Assembly: GCA_963691715.1 (NCBI GenBank)
Contig: OY829281.1
Span: 1,612,001 to 1,676,000 of the forward strand
DNA: 64,000 nucleotides
DNA from: HXMU1420-13 sp963691715
GTDB taxonomy: Bacteria > Bacteroidota > Rhodothermia > Balneolales > Balneolaceae
Reading direction: 5' to 3'
In this document: positions 1-9,414 of the stretch, one piece after another
Layout: each line of letters starts with the position of its first letter
Position numbering within the stretch: position 1 is the stretch's first letter
Made by a program: the position numbers and the translations under genes
Notes under the pieces: generated by a model
Databases searched by the model: none
Seen by the model: the letters and a program-made list of their open reading frames with translations, nothing else
What the model was told of the DNA's origin: nothing

Positions 1-404
1 ACATCAAACTCTGAATTTAAATCGTATAACCCAACTAATAACGAGCCGTTTAAAGTTTTAATAGGTACATTTGCCCAGACTTCATATAACCTCCAGGAGT
101 TTTCCGCTTCAATATTTGAAACGGATTGTATATCACCTGTCAACTCTGATATACTTCCACCATGATTTGCTAATCCATATGCAAAAAAGGAGATATCATT
201 CCATTTTGATATAATTTGCACATCTAAATTATCCATATAACGCATACCAGTATCATTGCCTCCAGAAGTATTTGCAAATAAATCGCTGGTAAATGTGATA
301 GATGTGTTTAGCGATTTGATAACTTCATTTTGGAAAGCATTGGTTGATCGACTAAATCCCAGTATCAAACAAAGCGATAGGATATAAAAATATTTATTTT
401 TCAT
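1..404 (-). CDS. Carbohydrate-selective porin, OprB-like (N-terminal part, runs off the window)
   Basis: The minus strand is open from an ATG at 402-404 to the window edge, giving 134 residues. It begins with a signal peptide (MKNKYFYILSLCLILGFSRS) and continues with a stretch resembling the start of OprB/alginate-type porins: an early DNLDVQ, an NHGGSISELTGDIQ segment, then SWRLYEVWANVP and LLVGLYDLNSEFDV, the usual first strands of the barrel. OprB porins are outer-membrane channels that admit sugars. The C-terminal barrel lies outside the window, so completeness cannot be judged. The gene is divergent from the glycosylase, sharing an 80-bp intergenic region with it. Confidence 0.65.
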   Translation of the reverse strand, partial: MKNKYFYILSLCLILGFSRSTNAFQNEVIKSLNTSITFTSDLFANTSGGNDTGMRYMDNLDVQIISKWNDISFFAYGLANHGGSISELTGDIQSVSNIEAENSWRLYEVWANVPIKTLNGSLLVGLYDLNSEFD

Positions 405-484
405 TTTTGAACGATTCTTTCTCTTGATTCTTTATTTATAATTATCGTAAAACGATGCTAAATCTTTAATCATTAAATGAATCT

Positions 485-1441
485 ATGAGTAATTGGAATT
501 TAAAATCAATACCACCCCATGATTGGTATCTCTGTTTAGATGTAGATTCCTATTTTGATCATGAACACCATCCTGAAACGATGTTTGAAGAAGGTTTTAC
601 ACGGCCAATCCCTCTTAAGGATAGAGACATAATTGTGACCATTTTCTTTAATGGGGATGTGGATGCACCAGAGTTTAACATCAATTGTAGAGAATCTCTT
701 TCTAAAGAAGATATAGAAATAGCCAACATAAGTTTAAAAAAAATTTTAGGCACTACAATGGACATTCGCCCATTGTATGATCTAGCAGGAAATGATCCTG
801 TACTTGCAGATAAATTATCATCTTTATATGGGCTGAAAAGAATGACCAGAGCGAATCTTTTTGAGGACATCCAAAATAGAATCGTTGAAATGCAAATGAA
901 TCATAAACCAACAGCTAAAAAAATGATGTATGCCATACGTGAAACCTATGGCACATCTTTAGAATATCAAACAGGTACATTAGCAGCTTGGCCACGACCT
1001 TATCAATTAATGAAAGCAGATCCTGCTAATATTAGAAAATTAGGACCTACTCTTAGAAAAGGGCAGTATTTAACAGAGTTAGCAAGTAACATTGTTGGGG
1101 GAATAACTGATATGGAATTTTTAACTAAAACTGATCCATTAACGGCTTATAATACTTTTATCAAAATAAAAGGTATTGGCCCAACAGCTGCACAAGATAT
1201 TATAATGATGCGTGGAAGAACCGACGCTGTTTTTCCGTCAAACAAACAAAAAGGAGAAGAAAAGGGGCTTCGTAGATGGTTAATTTGGAGCTACGGTGGA
1301 GATCCAAATAACTGTACAGAACAAGAATTTCATGAATTAATTAAACATTGGAAAGGATATGAATCATCAGCACTTGAATTTCTTTATGTTAATTGGATTC
1401 TTAACGAGAAAGAGAAAAAAATTGCGTCAAAAAATAATTAA
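485..1441 (+). CDS. HhH-GPD superfamily DNA glycosylase (AlkA-like), atypical active site
   Basis: A 318-residue protein resembling base-excision DNA glycosylases of the AlkA/OGG type. The helix-hairpin-helix lies at about residues 226-244 (IKIKGIGPTAAQDIIMMRG) and the helical glycosylase core at about 100-225. In this superfamily a catalytic Asp normally follows the hairpin within a FPxxD-like motif. Here the region reads AVFPSNKQKGEEKG (residues 248-261), with Asn253 where Asp is expected; the nearest Asp is Asp247, before the Phe-Pro. The N-terminal ~90 residues resemble the AlkA N-terminal lobe only loosely. The protein could be an inactive or altered glycosylase, or simply be misaligned by eye. 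It stands alone on the plus strand. Confidence 0.7.
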   Translation: MSNWNLKSIPPHDWYLCLDVDSYFDHEHHPETMFEEGFTRPIPLKDRDIIVTIFFNGDVDAPEFNINCRESLSKEDIEIANISLKKILGTTMDIRPLYDLAGNDPVLADKLSSLYGLKRMTRANLFEDIQNRIVEMQMNHKPTAKKMMYAIRETYGTSLEYQTGTLAAWPRPYQLMKADPANIRKLGPTLRKGQYLTELASNIVGGITDMEFLTKTDPLTAYNTFIKIKGIGPTAAQDIIMMRGRTDAVFPSNKQKGEEKGLRRWLIWSYGGDPNNCTEQEFHELIKHWKGYESSALEFLYVNWILNEKEKKIASKNN

Positions 1442-1830
1442 AGTACTTTATGTCCTAAGTAAAATTTTTCTCGAGCAGATATAACTAATACTCCATCCGA
1501 AAAAGAATCAACGCAATCAAGAATTAATCAATCATTAGTAATATTTGCTGGAGATATATTATTAAAATTCAATTGATCTATATAAGCTGCTTTTAATTTT
1601 GAAACTCCCATATTTATAATCTCTCCTGTTTGTGTTAATTCCAATGCATTATAACCAATAAAACCTTTGTACGTTTTTGTTTCATCATTATTAAGATATA
1701 TGCGGTATATTCTAGAAGACCCTAATGCAAATAGTTCGTCTTTTTTTAATTCAATTGCTCGGATCCATTCATCTTCTTTTTTAATTTGAATATCAATTTT
1801 ATGCCAATAATCGGCATTGTTATCAGAGGT
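1438..1830 (-). pseudogene. Decayed ORF, probably the C-terminal part of a BNR/YCF48-like protein
   Basis: No ATG-started gene fills this gap, but one minus-strand frame is protein-like over about 130 codons. It reads ADYWHKIDIQ, then WIRAIELKKDELFALGSS, then TKTYKGFIGYNALEL, and after an in-frame TGA at 1528-1530 continues in the same frame as FSDGVLVISAREKFYLGH to a stop that overlaps the glycosylase stop. The upstream end is closed by TAA at 1831-1833. The closing segment resembles the end of the lipoprotein at 6029-7039 (NNGAIFLATEDGFYVGN). This looks like the remnant of a beta-propeller protein of that kind. The family call is inference from this short similarity. Confidence 0.5.
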
Positions 1831-1934
1831 TTATAAACCATATTAGGATGCAACTATTATTAAAAAAAAGTGTGCTTTTCAAATGTCTGAACTTAATTAT
1901 CAACTACAGTAAAAGAATATGTTTTTCAAAAAAA

Positions 1935-3245
1935 TTAGTTGATTTTCGGTAATTCAATATAAAACTCAGTTCCAATATTTTCAGCACTTTCAACCCAAAT
2001 ATTGCCTTTATGAAGTTCAACTATTTGTTTAACGATAGACATACCTAGTCCAGTTGTCTGTTCACCTTCAAGCCCTTTTCTTCTTGCTTTTGAAAATTTA
2101 TCAAAAATAAATTGCTGCATATGTTTAGGAATACCTATTCCATTATCTTTAATTTTAACTATCACCGATTTAGATTTTTCATATGATTCTACAGATACTT
2201 GCCCAGGAGAAGATGTAAATTTCAAAGCATTGGTTATTAAATTATCGATAACTCTTCGAAATCTTTTTTGATCTAAATTAACTGCGGTTAAATTATTTTC
2301 AACTGCAATTTTTAAGTTAACCCCTTTTTGATTGGCACGATCTTGAAATTGAGATAATGTTTGAATCAGAAATTCTTTAATAAAAGTTTTTTCTTTACGA
2401 ATTTCCAATTCATCACTTTCTAATATTGAAATTTCGAGTAGTTCTTGAATTAAATCATTTGATTTATCGCATGCATTTACGACTAAATCAAACATGATTT
2501 TATGATCTTTATTAATGTGTTCTTCAATATCATCTCGAACAACATGAATCATTCCTTTAATGCCATTTAGAGGATTTCTCAAATCATGGGCTATAGTTGA
2601 TATTAAGCGGTCTTTACTTAAATTTAACCTTTGAAGTCGTTTATTTTGTTGCCTTAACTCATCAATTACAGGCCTAAAAATAAAAATAAATTCTACGCCT
2701 AAAATTATTACACTCAATACCGTCATCAATATTTCAAAAAACTTTAAACGTGCTAGCCTTTCTTCTGCTTCAACTTGATACTGTTGAACAATGCGATCAA
2801 TTTTGGGTAAATATTGCTCGGCTTCATTAGATATCATACTAACAAATACTCCCAATTCTTGTTCTGATTCTGCAACGCTAACAAGATGTTGCATTACTTC
2901 AACATGCTGCTCTATGTCCTCGAACATAGTTTTGATTTCTTCTGAATTGTTCTGTGGGATTGACATATTCTCATCACCATATTTCAACGCGTAATGAATA
3001 GATACCCACCTCCGAGTTTGGCACTTCACATATTCATATCTTTTAAAATCGTCAATCGATTTATGTGCTTCAAGTGCTATCTTTTGGCTTAACATTCTTT
3101 TTTTACCGGCAATATTTATAATATTAGCATCAGTCTCAGTGCTTTTTAGCAAGTAAAATGCAATGATTTGATTACTTATAACTAAGCCTATTACTGTGAA
3201 AACAGCTATTGTATAAAGTAAAGCAACTTTAGATTCTCTTATCAT
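1935..3245 (-). CDS. Membrane sensor histidine kinase with PilJ-type sensor domain
   Basis: A 436-residue kinase. A membrane segment at about 9-33 is followed by a PilJ/type IV pili methyl-accepting-like sensor region (NIINIAGKKRMLSQKIALEA, about 41-60), the RMLSQ signature seen in nitrate- and ligand-sensing periplasmic helical domains. A second membrane segment lies at about 170-192, then a HisKA domain with phospho-acceptor His220 (STIAHDLRNPLNG) and an HATPase domain with N, G1 and G2 boxes (NLITNALKF, DNGIGIP, GLGMSI). No receiver domain is fused and no response-regulator gene is adjacent, so its partner is unknown. It lies 70 bp downstream of nhaA on the same strand. Confidence 0.9.
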   Translation of the reverse strand: MIRESKVALLYTIAVFTVIGLVISNQIIAFYLLKSTETDANIINIAGKKRMLSQKIALEAHKSIDDFKRYEYVKCQTRRWVSIHYALKYGDENMSIPQNNSEEIKTMFEDIEQHVEVMQHLVSVAESEQELGVFVSMISNEAEQYLPKIDRIVQQYQVEAEERLARLKFFEILMTVLSVIILGVEFIFIFRPVIDELRQQNKRLQRLNLSKDRLISTIAHDLRNPLNGIKGMIHVVRDDIEEHINKDHKIMFDLVVNACDKSNDLIQELLEISILESDELEIRKEKTFIKEFLIQTLSQFQDRANQKGVNLKIAVENNLTAVNLDQKRFRRVIDNLITNALKFTSSPGQVSVESYEKSKSVIVKIKDNGIGIPKHMQQFIFDKFSKARRKGLEGEQTTGLGMSIVKQIVELHKGNIWVESAENIGTEFYIELPKIN

Positions 3246-3315
3246 TTAAACCAACATGGAAATAAAATATTCTTTCCTTATCGGTTTAAAATTTAGAGTC
3301 TAAAGAGTTACTGAA

Positions 3316-4653
3316 TTAATCGTTAGCTGTATCTGGGGAAAGTCGGTATCTAAGAAATAGATATCCAATTAATCCACTTAATAGTGACCCTACGAATATT
3401 CCAACTTTTGAGTATTCAATCGATTGAGCGTCTGAGAAAGCCAATCCACTAATAAATAGAGACATGGTAAAGCCAATACCCGTAAGTAGAGCAATGCCAT
3501 AGAAAATAGTCCAGACTTTTTCTGTATTCGGCAACTTGATTATTCCAAGTTTACTGGATATGTAAATAGTTATCATTATTCCTGCTTGTTTTCCCACAAA
3601 AAGTCCAAACAAAATCCCTAAGGTTAAACTACTTGAAAAAGCTGCATCAAATTGTTCTGCGGAAAGAACCACCCCTGCATTTGAAAAAGCAAATATTGGC
3701 ATTATAAAATATGCCACTATTGGGTGTAGTCTATGTTCAAGTTTATGTAGTGGTGATTCCATCTTTTCCACATTTTCTTCAATCAAATGTAAAGCAGATT
3801 CTTTCATTTCTTTATCACTTGAAGTAAACGACTCTCGAAGGAGATCTACACCATTTTGCAAGCCAGCCAAAAGCTGCTCTTTATTCTTACTTGGAGTTGC
3901 TGGTATTATTAGACCTAATACTACCCCAGCTACAGTGGCATGAATACCTGATTTTAATACAGCAATCCATAAAATTAAACCAAATAAAAGATAGAGTGAA
4001 ATTGATCTAACATTTATGCTGTTCATTAGCAAAAGTATTATAAAGGTAACACCTGCCACAGTTAATCCTACTATTGAGATGTTACTGGTATAAAATAAAG
4101 CAATCACTAATACTGCAATTAAGTCATCCACAACAGCAACAGCAGTTAAAAAGACCTTTGCCCAAAGCGGTATACGACTCCCCAATAATGCTAGAACACC
4201 TATTGCAAATGCAATATCAGTAGCTATTGCAATCGCCCAACCATCTACATATTCAGTACCCATATTAAACCAATAGAAAATAAGACCTGGAATAAGTGCT
4301 CCTCCAAATGCTGCTATTACGGGCAACAAAGCGGATTGAAATGTAGAAAGCTCACCATATTTAAGTTCTCGTTTAATCTCTAAACCTATTAAAAGAAAAA
4401 ATACCGCCATAAGACCATCATTAATCCAAAGTATGATCGGTTTAGATATATTTGCATTGGGTAATCCGACGGTAAATTTTGTTTCTAGACTTTGAAAATA
4501 GAAGTCTGCAATAGGTGAATTAGCCACAATTAACGCTAACACCGCTGCTATCATCAACAGAATTCCTGAAAATGATTCCGTTTTAATAAATTCTCTAATG
4601 GGTGATAAAGTAGTATGAGTATGTTCAGCGTTCATAAATTTTTTTTTAGACAT
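3316..4653 (-). CDS. nhaA: Na+/H+ antiporter NhaA
   Basis: A 445-residue inner-membrane antiporter that exports Na+ in exchange for protons. The substrate-binding aspartate pair is present as Asp176-Asp177 (VAVVDDLIAV), and the TM IV region carries the conserved ATDIAFA with Asp146. The segment HRLHPIVAYFIMPIFAFSNAGV is typical of the family C-terminal half. A soluble insert at about 255-300 is common in longer NhaA forms. Its neighbour on the same strand is a Na+/Ca2+ exchanger 44 bp away, so the two may be co-transcribed as a sodium-handling pair, which fits a marine habitat (inference). Confidence 0.96.
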   Translation of the reverse strand: MSKKKFMNAEHTHTTLSPIREFIKTESFSGILLMIAAVLALIVANSPIADFYFQSLETKFTVGLPNANISKPIILWINDGLMAVFFLLIGLEIKRELKYGELSTFQSALLPVIAAFGGALIPGLIFYWFNMGTEYVDGWAIAIATDIAFAIGVLALLGSRIPLWAKVFLTAVAVVDDLIAVLVIALFYTSNISIVGLTVAGVTFIILLLMNSINVRSISLYLLFGLILWIAVLKSGIHATVAGVVLGLIIPATPSKNKEQLLAGLQNGVDLLRESFTSSDKEMKESALHLIEENVEKMESPLHKLEHRLHPIVAYFIMPIFAFSNAGVVLSAEQFDAAFSSSLTLGILFGLFVGKQAGIMITIYISSKLGIIKLPNTEKVWTIFYGIALLTGIGFTMSLFISGLAFSDAQSIEYSKVGIFVGSLLSGLIGYLFLRYRLSPDTAND

Positions 4654-4697
4654 ATAAATTTAAAAAATTATCTATATGAGAGCTTAATTTCATAAGA

Positions 4698-5789
4698 TTA
4701 AAATTCCGCAAAAGATTTTCTATGTACATAAATACGCCAAAACATGTACAATAAAGTTAAAGGAATTGCTGCATAAAGTATAATACCTTGCATCGCACTA
4801 ACAATAGGTGAGTTAATCGCATTAAGTACCAAATAGGTTAAGTATGTTACATAATAACCTAAAAATAATGCTCCATCCACTCTTGTTAGATTAAAACCAG
4901 CGACAAAAATTGGAATACAAGCCATACTTACTAATACCATAAATGGTAGATCCAAGGTTATGGCGTCTTTTGAGACTGCTAATACGTTCGGGGCAATAAT
5001 AAGAGTTAGTGCCAAAGTAAGTAAAACATTATATAAATTTGATCCCATCACATTCGCTACGGCAATATCAGCATTTCCTTTTCTTGCTGCTGACAAGGAA
5101 GTAGCAACTTCTGGTAAAGATGTTCCAATTGAAATAATGGTTAATCCTATCACTAGTTCAGATAAACCTAAAATACGTGCAATAATTACTGCACTATCAA
5201 CCATCCAATTAGAACCAAGCACGATTAATGCTAAACCACTGAATAGCAAACCCCCATTTTTGATATAAAATACAGTACCTTTTGCTAAGTCATCTGACGA
5301 TAGCTCATATTGAAAAGCCTCATCCTCATTTTCATCTTCATCGAAATTATTTTTGATTTGAACATATGTGAAATATGAATAGGCTAGAAAACCCATAAGT
5401 AGTATAACACCATCAACCGTAGACAGCCCTCCGTCTAATGACATTAGAAACAAAGCTACACTTATTGTAATTACTATGGGTACATCAATCTTAATAACCC
5501 TTCTAGTGATATTAATAGGAGATATAATAGCTGTAATTCCAAGAATGAGAAGGATATTTGCGATATTACTGCCAATGATATTTCCAAGTACTAAATCTGC
5601 ACTTCCACTAAAAGCAGCTTTAATACTTATTGCTAGTTCAGGGGCTCCGGTTGCAAAAGCAACAACAGTTAAGCCCATTATTAGGGGAGATACCCCCCAT
5701 TTAAGTCCAAATCGGTCAACCGCTTTCAAAAAAAATTCTGCTCCAGCAATAAGTCCAACTAGACCTAAAATAAATTGTACTATGGCCAT
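4698..5789 (-). CDS. Na+/Ca2+ exchanger family protein (CaCA, YrbG-like)
   Basis: A 363-residue membrane protein with the two inverted alpha-repeats of the cation/calcium exchanger superfamily. Repeat 1 contains GAPELAISIKA and GNIIGSNIANILLILG; repeat 2 contains GTSLPEVATSLSA and ANVMGSNLYNVLLTLAL. The Glu in GAPELA and GTSLPE and the Asn in GSN are the known cation-coordinating positions and are intact. The central loop is acidic (DEDENEDEAFQ, about residues 150-160). The family exchanges sodium or protons for calcium across the inner membrane. It is immediately upstream of nhaA on the same strand. Confidence 0.92.
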   Translation of the reverse strand: MAIVQFILGLVGLIAGAEFFLKAVDRFGLKWGVSPLIMGLTVVAFATGAPELAISIKAAFSGSADLVLGNIIGSNIANILLILGITAIISPINITRRVIKIDVPIVITISVALFLMSLDGGLSTVDGVILLMGFLAYSYFTYVQIKNNFDEDENEDEAFQYELSSDDLAKGTVFYIKNGGLLFSGLALIVLGSNWMVDSAVIIARILGLSELVIGLTIISIGTSLPEVATSLSAARKGNADIAVANVMGSNLYNVLLTLALTLIIAPNVLAVSKDAITLDLPFMVLVSMACIPIFVAGFNLTRVDGALFLGYYVTYLTYLVLNAINSPIVSAMQGIILYAAIPLTLLYMFWRIYVHRKSFAEF

Positions 5790-6028
5790 TAAAAATAAAT
5801 AAGTATGCTATAAGTTAAGGAACCCACGGTCAACACCAAATTAATAACTTTATATCCTAAAGAATTATTTATCAGAAAGAGTACAAAAAAACATAAATTT
5901 ATAATTATTATACTGTTTGATTATTTACATAAAATAATCTAATCGATTCTATCGGTTTAATTATGCTCTTAAAGTATTTGAATTACTCAAAATAGTATGC
6001 CGCAATTTATAGGGCTACTTCTGTTTTT

Positions 6029-7039
6029 CTAATTCCAATAAATAGATTCAGGGTTTGGATTCCCTACATAAAATCCATCTTCTGTGGCCAAAAAGATAGC
6101 TCCATTATTCGAAACTCTTATATTTTTGAATTCACGTTCTTCATTTGCAAGAACCTGTAAAGGTGTAATATCATAATCTTTAGCCCTATTTTTGTTATTC
6201 ATAACCAATAATTTCACGCTTCTCTTTTCAATTCCTACGTATGTGTTCGAATCTATTATCGAAATGTCTTCGAAATCATCATTCAGATATCTAATCTCCC
6301 AATTAAAATTATTATCTGTTACAACATAAACTCTAGACTTGCTTATTGCATGAAGTTGCTTTTTTTCATCTATTTCCATATTAAAGATGTGATCATATTC
6401 TTTACTCAATTGCTTGGTTAAATCTTGCCAAGATTCACCACCATTATTTGAACCAAAAACTCCTTCATGTGAACTTGCCAAAACATAATCATCGAAAAGA
6501 AGCATGTCATCGATTAAATCAGATAGACGACTTCTAAAAAACTCAACTTTATTTCGCTCATTGGTATTTAAGTCGAGGGTAATAACACCATATAAAACTC
6601 CTATGTACAATTTGTCAGATTGTTTTACTGCATCAAATAGCTGATATCTACCCGTGATGTATTCCCACTCACTGTTTATATCTTCTTTATGAAACAGCAT
6701 TTTTGTTTTACCACTCCAAGGTGTACCATGCTCGGCATCATATATATCCGATATTAAATAGTAGTTTCCGTTATGAATTCTGACTTTATAGTTATCTACA
6801 GAATCTGGGGTATAGATCATTGAAAAATGCTCTGCATCATTATAAGAAACATAGATTTTTTTATTTGTAGATACTACTAAAGCCCCCTCATCTGTATAAT
6901 CCATATGAATAATATCTTTACCGTTAAATAATCCTACTTTTCGCCATTCATAGATTGAGTCTTCAAATTGATTTACATCATTGCTACCACAATTAACTAA
7001 AAAAAAAGCTGTAAAAATAACAATATGTATCTTGTTCAT
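6029..7039 (-). CDS. Lipoprotein with BNR/YCF48-like beta-propeller pattern
   Basis: A 336-residue protein beginning MNKIHIVIFTAFFLVNCGSN, a lipoprotein signal with Cys17 as the likely lipidated residue. The body shows repeated blade-like segments of the type IYVSYNDAEHFS, GVFGSNNGGESWQDL and GAIFLATEDGFYVGN, as in BNR/Asp-box or YCF48-like propellers that report on events over time in exported proteins. GVFGSNNGGESW is a good Asp-box variant. No catalytic sialidase residues were recognised, so a binding or scaffolding role on the cell surface is more likely than hydrolysis. It is a single gene between the exchanger and groEL. Confidence 0.6.
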   Translation of the reverse strand: MNKIHIVIFTAFFLVNCGSNDVNQFEDSIYEWRKVGLFNGKDIIHMDYTDEGALVVSTNKKIYVSYNDAEHFSMIYTPDSVDNYKVRIHNGNYYLISDIYDAEHGTPWSGKTKMLFHKEDINSEWEYITGRYQLFDAVKQSDKLYIGVLYGVITLDLNTNERNKVEFFRSRLSDLIDDMLLFDDYVLASSHEGVFGSNNGGESWQDLTKQLSKEYDHIFNMEIDEKKQLHAISKSRVYVVTDNNFNWEIRYLNDDFEDISIIDSNTYVGIEKRSVKLLVMNNKNRAKDYDITPLQVLANEEREFKNIRVSNNGAIFLATEDGFYVGNPNPESIYWN

Positions 7040-7250
7040 TATTCTACCCTTATAGTTGTTATTCAGTAATAATTAACCCTTTTAAAAGTTAATAAACAAG
7101 AAAATAACTTAAAGACTAAGTTAAACTCTAAAACGCATTTAACAAAAACAAGTTGAATGGAAATTTCTTGCAATAAATCACAAATTCATCTGAAATAAAG
7201 ATATTTGGATGCTATGCCTCTCTTTAAAAAAGAAATTGGATAAACAAAAA

Positions 7251-7279
7251 AACCCCGATCCGCATTATGGATCAGGGTT
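7251..7279 (-). terminator. Rho-independent terminator of groESL
   Basis: An 11-bp stem with a single mismatch (AACCCTGATCC / GGATCGGGGTT on the minus strand) and a 7-base loop is followed on the minus strand by a run of T. It lies about 50 bp past the groEL stop, in the correct orientation to end the chaperonin operon. Confidence 0.85.
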
Positions 7280-7330
7280 TGAAGTAAATGTTTGTTGTGT
7301 TCTGAATTCACAACACAAGTAGAAATGATA

Positions 7331-8974
7331 TTACATCATTCCACCCATGCCGCCCATTCCACCCATATCAGGCATTGGAGGCATAGCAGCAGCTTTTTCT
7401 TCAGGTTTTTCAGAAATAACCGCTTCAGTAGTTAATAATAAACCTGCAACAGAAGCAGCGTTTTGTAGCGCTGTTCTAGTCACTTTTGTTGGATCGATTA
7501 CACCAGCAGCAACTAAATCTTCATACACTTCAGTTCGAGCGTTGTAACCAAAAGCACCTTCGCCTTCATACACTTTCTGAACGACGATTGCACCTTCTAC
7601 ACCAGCATTATTACTAATTGTTCTTAAAGGAGCTTCTACTGCTCTACGAATAATATCAAATCCAACTTTTTCATCTGCATTATCCGCTTTTAGAGCATCT
7701 ACTGCAGATACAGTTCTAAGAAGAGCAACTCCACCACCAGGTACAATTCCTTCTTCTACAGCAGCGCGTGTTGCATGAAGAGCATCTTCAACACGAGCCT
7801 TTTTTTCTTTCATTTCAACTTCTGAAGCAGCTCCAATATATAGCACTGCAACTCCGCCACTAAGCTTTGCTAGTCTTTCTTGTAACTTTTCGCGGTCGTA
7901 ATCAGAGGTTGTAGTCTCGATTTGAGATTTAATTTGATTTACACGAGCAGTTATATCCGTTGCATCACCTGCACCATCAACAATAGTAGTATTATCTTTG
8001 TCGATGGTAACACTCGCTGCTTGACCTAAGTTTTCTAGCGAAGCGTTGTCTAATTTATAGCCTCGTTCTTCAGAAATAACAGTTCCACCTGTCAAAATTG
8101 CGATATCTTCTAGCATAGCTTTTCTACGATCACCGAAACCGGGAGCTTTTACTGCCGCGATTTTTAGCGATCCCCTTAGTTTATTAACAACTAAAGTAGC
8201 AAGCGCTTCTCCTTCTACATCTTCTGCAATGATAAGTAGAGGTTTACCAGTTTGAACAACTTTTTCAAGTACAGGTAAAAGATCTTTCATATTTGAGATC
8301 TTTTTGTCAAAGATCAAAATATATGGGTCTTCTAGAACGGTAGTCATCTTTTCAGAATCAGTAACGAAATAAGGTGATAAGTAACCTCGATCAAACTGCA
8401 TACCTTCTACGGTATCTAAAGTAGTATCCGTACCTTTTGCTTCTTCAACAGTAATAACACCATCCTTACCTACTTTTTCCATCGCATCAGCGATTAGATT
8501 TCCGATAAATTCGTCATTATTTGCTGAAATTGTACCAACTTGTGCGATTTCGTTTTTATCATCAATTTCTTGGCTAAGATCAGCTAAAGAAGCAACGATT
8601 GCTTCTACAGCTTTATCGATACCACGTTTTAGGTCCATTGGGTTTGCACCTGCAGTAACGTTCTTTAACCCAGTTGATACTATTGCTTGCGCAAGTACAG
8701 TTGCTGTAGTTGTTCCATCGCCAGCGTTATCAGATGTTTTTGAAGCAACTTCTTTTACCATCTGCGCTCCCATGTTTTCTACTTTATCGTCAAGCTCAAT
8801 TTCTTTTGCTACTGTAACTCCATCTTTAGTCACATTTGGTCCGCCAAATGACTTTTCGATTACGACATTACGTCCACGAGGGCCTAGCGTTACTTTTACC
8901 GCATCAGCAAGCTTGTCCACACCTCTTTTTAGGGCATCACGAGCTTCAATATCGTAGTGAACTAATTTTGACAT
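7331..8974 (-). CDS. groEL: Chaperonin GroEL (60 kDa subunit)
   Basis: A 547-residue protein, the normal length for Group I chaperonins. It forms the double-ring folding chamber with GroES as lid. The ATP-site motifs GPRGRNVVIE and AGDGTTTATVLAQ are present, as are the typical EERGYKLDNA and EEGIVPGGGVALL segments. The C-terminus is the flexible Gly-Gly-Met tail (GGMGGMGGMM). It lies 55 bp downstream of groES on the same strand and is followed by a clear terminator. Confidence 0.99.
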   Translation of the reverse strand: MSKLVHYDIEARDALKRGVDKLADAVKVTLGPRGRNVVIEKSFGGPNVTKDGVTVAKEIELDDKVENMGAQMVKEVASKTSDNAGDGTTTATVLAQAIVSTGLKNVTAGANPMDLKRGIDKAVEAIVASLADLSQEIDDKNEIAQVGTISANNDEFIGNLIADAMEKVGKDGVITVEEAKGTDTTLDTVEGMQFDRGYLSPYFVTDSEKMTTVLEDPYILIFDKKISNMKDLLPVLEKVVQTGKPLLIIAEDVEGEALATLVVNKLRGSLKIAAVKAPGFGDRRKAMLEDIAILTGGTVISEERGYKLDNASLENLGQAASVTIDKDNTTIVDGAGDATDITARVNQIKSQIETTTSDYDREKLQERLAKLSGGVAVLYIGAASEVEMKEKKARVEDALHATRAAVEEGIVPGGGVALLRTVSAVDALKADNADEKVGFDIIRRAVEAPLRTISNNAGVEGAIVVQKVYEGEGAFGYNARTEVYEDLVAAGVIDPTKVTRTALQNAASVAGLLLTTEAVISEKPEEKAAAMPPMPDMGGMGGMGGMM

Positions 8975-9029
8975 AGTTTTCTATCCGTTTATTAATTTAG
9001 TTTTTTGATTAAAATTACTGGGTTTTTCG

Positions 9030-9317
9030 TTAGGCGAGAATACCCACGATGTCAGATTCACGCATGATTAGATACTCATTTCCATCCACAGAAACTTCGG
9101 TACCAGCGTATTTTCCATAAAGAACTTTATCCCCTTCTTTTACAGTCATTTCGATTTTATTACCGTTTTCAACTTTTCCAGGGCCAACCGCAACTACTGT
9201 ACCTTGTTGTGGTTTTTCTTTAGCTGTATCAGGAATGTACAGACCAGAGCTGGTTACTTCTTCAGCTACGTCCGCTTTAACAAGAACGCGGTCGCCTAAA
9301 GGTTTAATACTAGCCAT
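9030..9317 (-). CDS. groES: Co-chaperonin GroES
   Basis: A 95-residue protein, standard GroES length, forming the heptameric lid of the GroEL chamber. It begins MASIKPLGDRVLVK and contains the mobile-loop region EEVTSSGLYIPDTAKEKPQQG and the GKYAGTEV segment near the end. A Shine-Dalgarno AAAGGAG sits about 9 bases before the ATG. No CIRCE inverted repeat was seen in the 97 bp upstream, so control by HrcA is not supported by the sequence. Confidence 0.98.
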   Translation of the reverse strand: MASIKPLGDRVLVKADVAEEVTSSGLYIPDTAKEKPQQGTVVAVGPGKVENGNKIEMTVKEGDKVLYGKYAGTEVSVDGNEYLIMRESDIVGILA

Positions 9318-9414
9318 ATTTTATGACTCCTTTGTTTTAATTGATTGTTATGGTTTAATCTGATGAGCTACTGCTCAATTATTATGATGCGTGGAAAGCA
9401 AAGTCCGTACCAAA

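Noticed and set aside
9318..9414. CIRCE-type operator before groES
   Set aside because: The TTAGCACTC/GAGTGCTAA inverted repeat was looked for and not found; only a weak GAGC/GCTC dyad is present.
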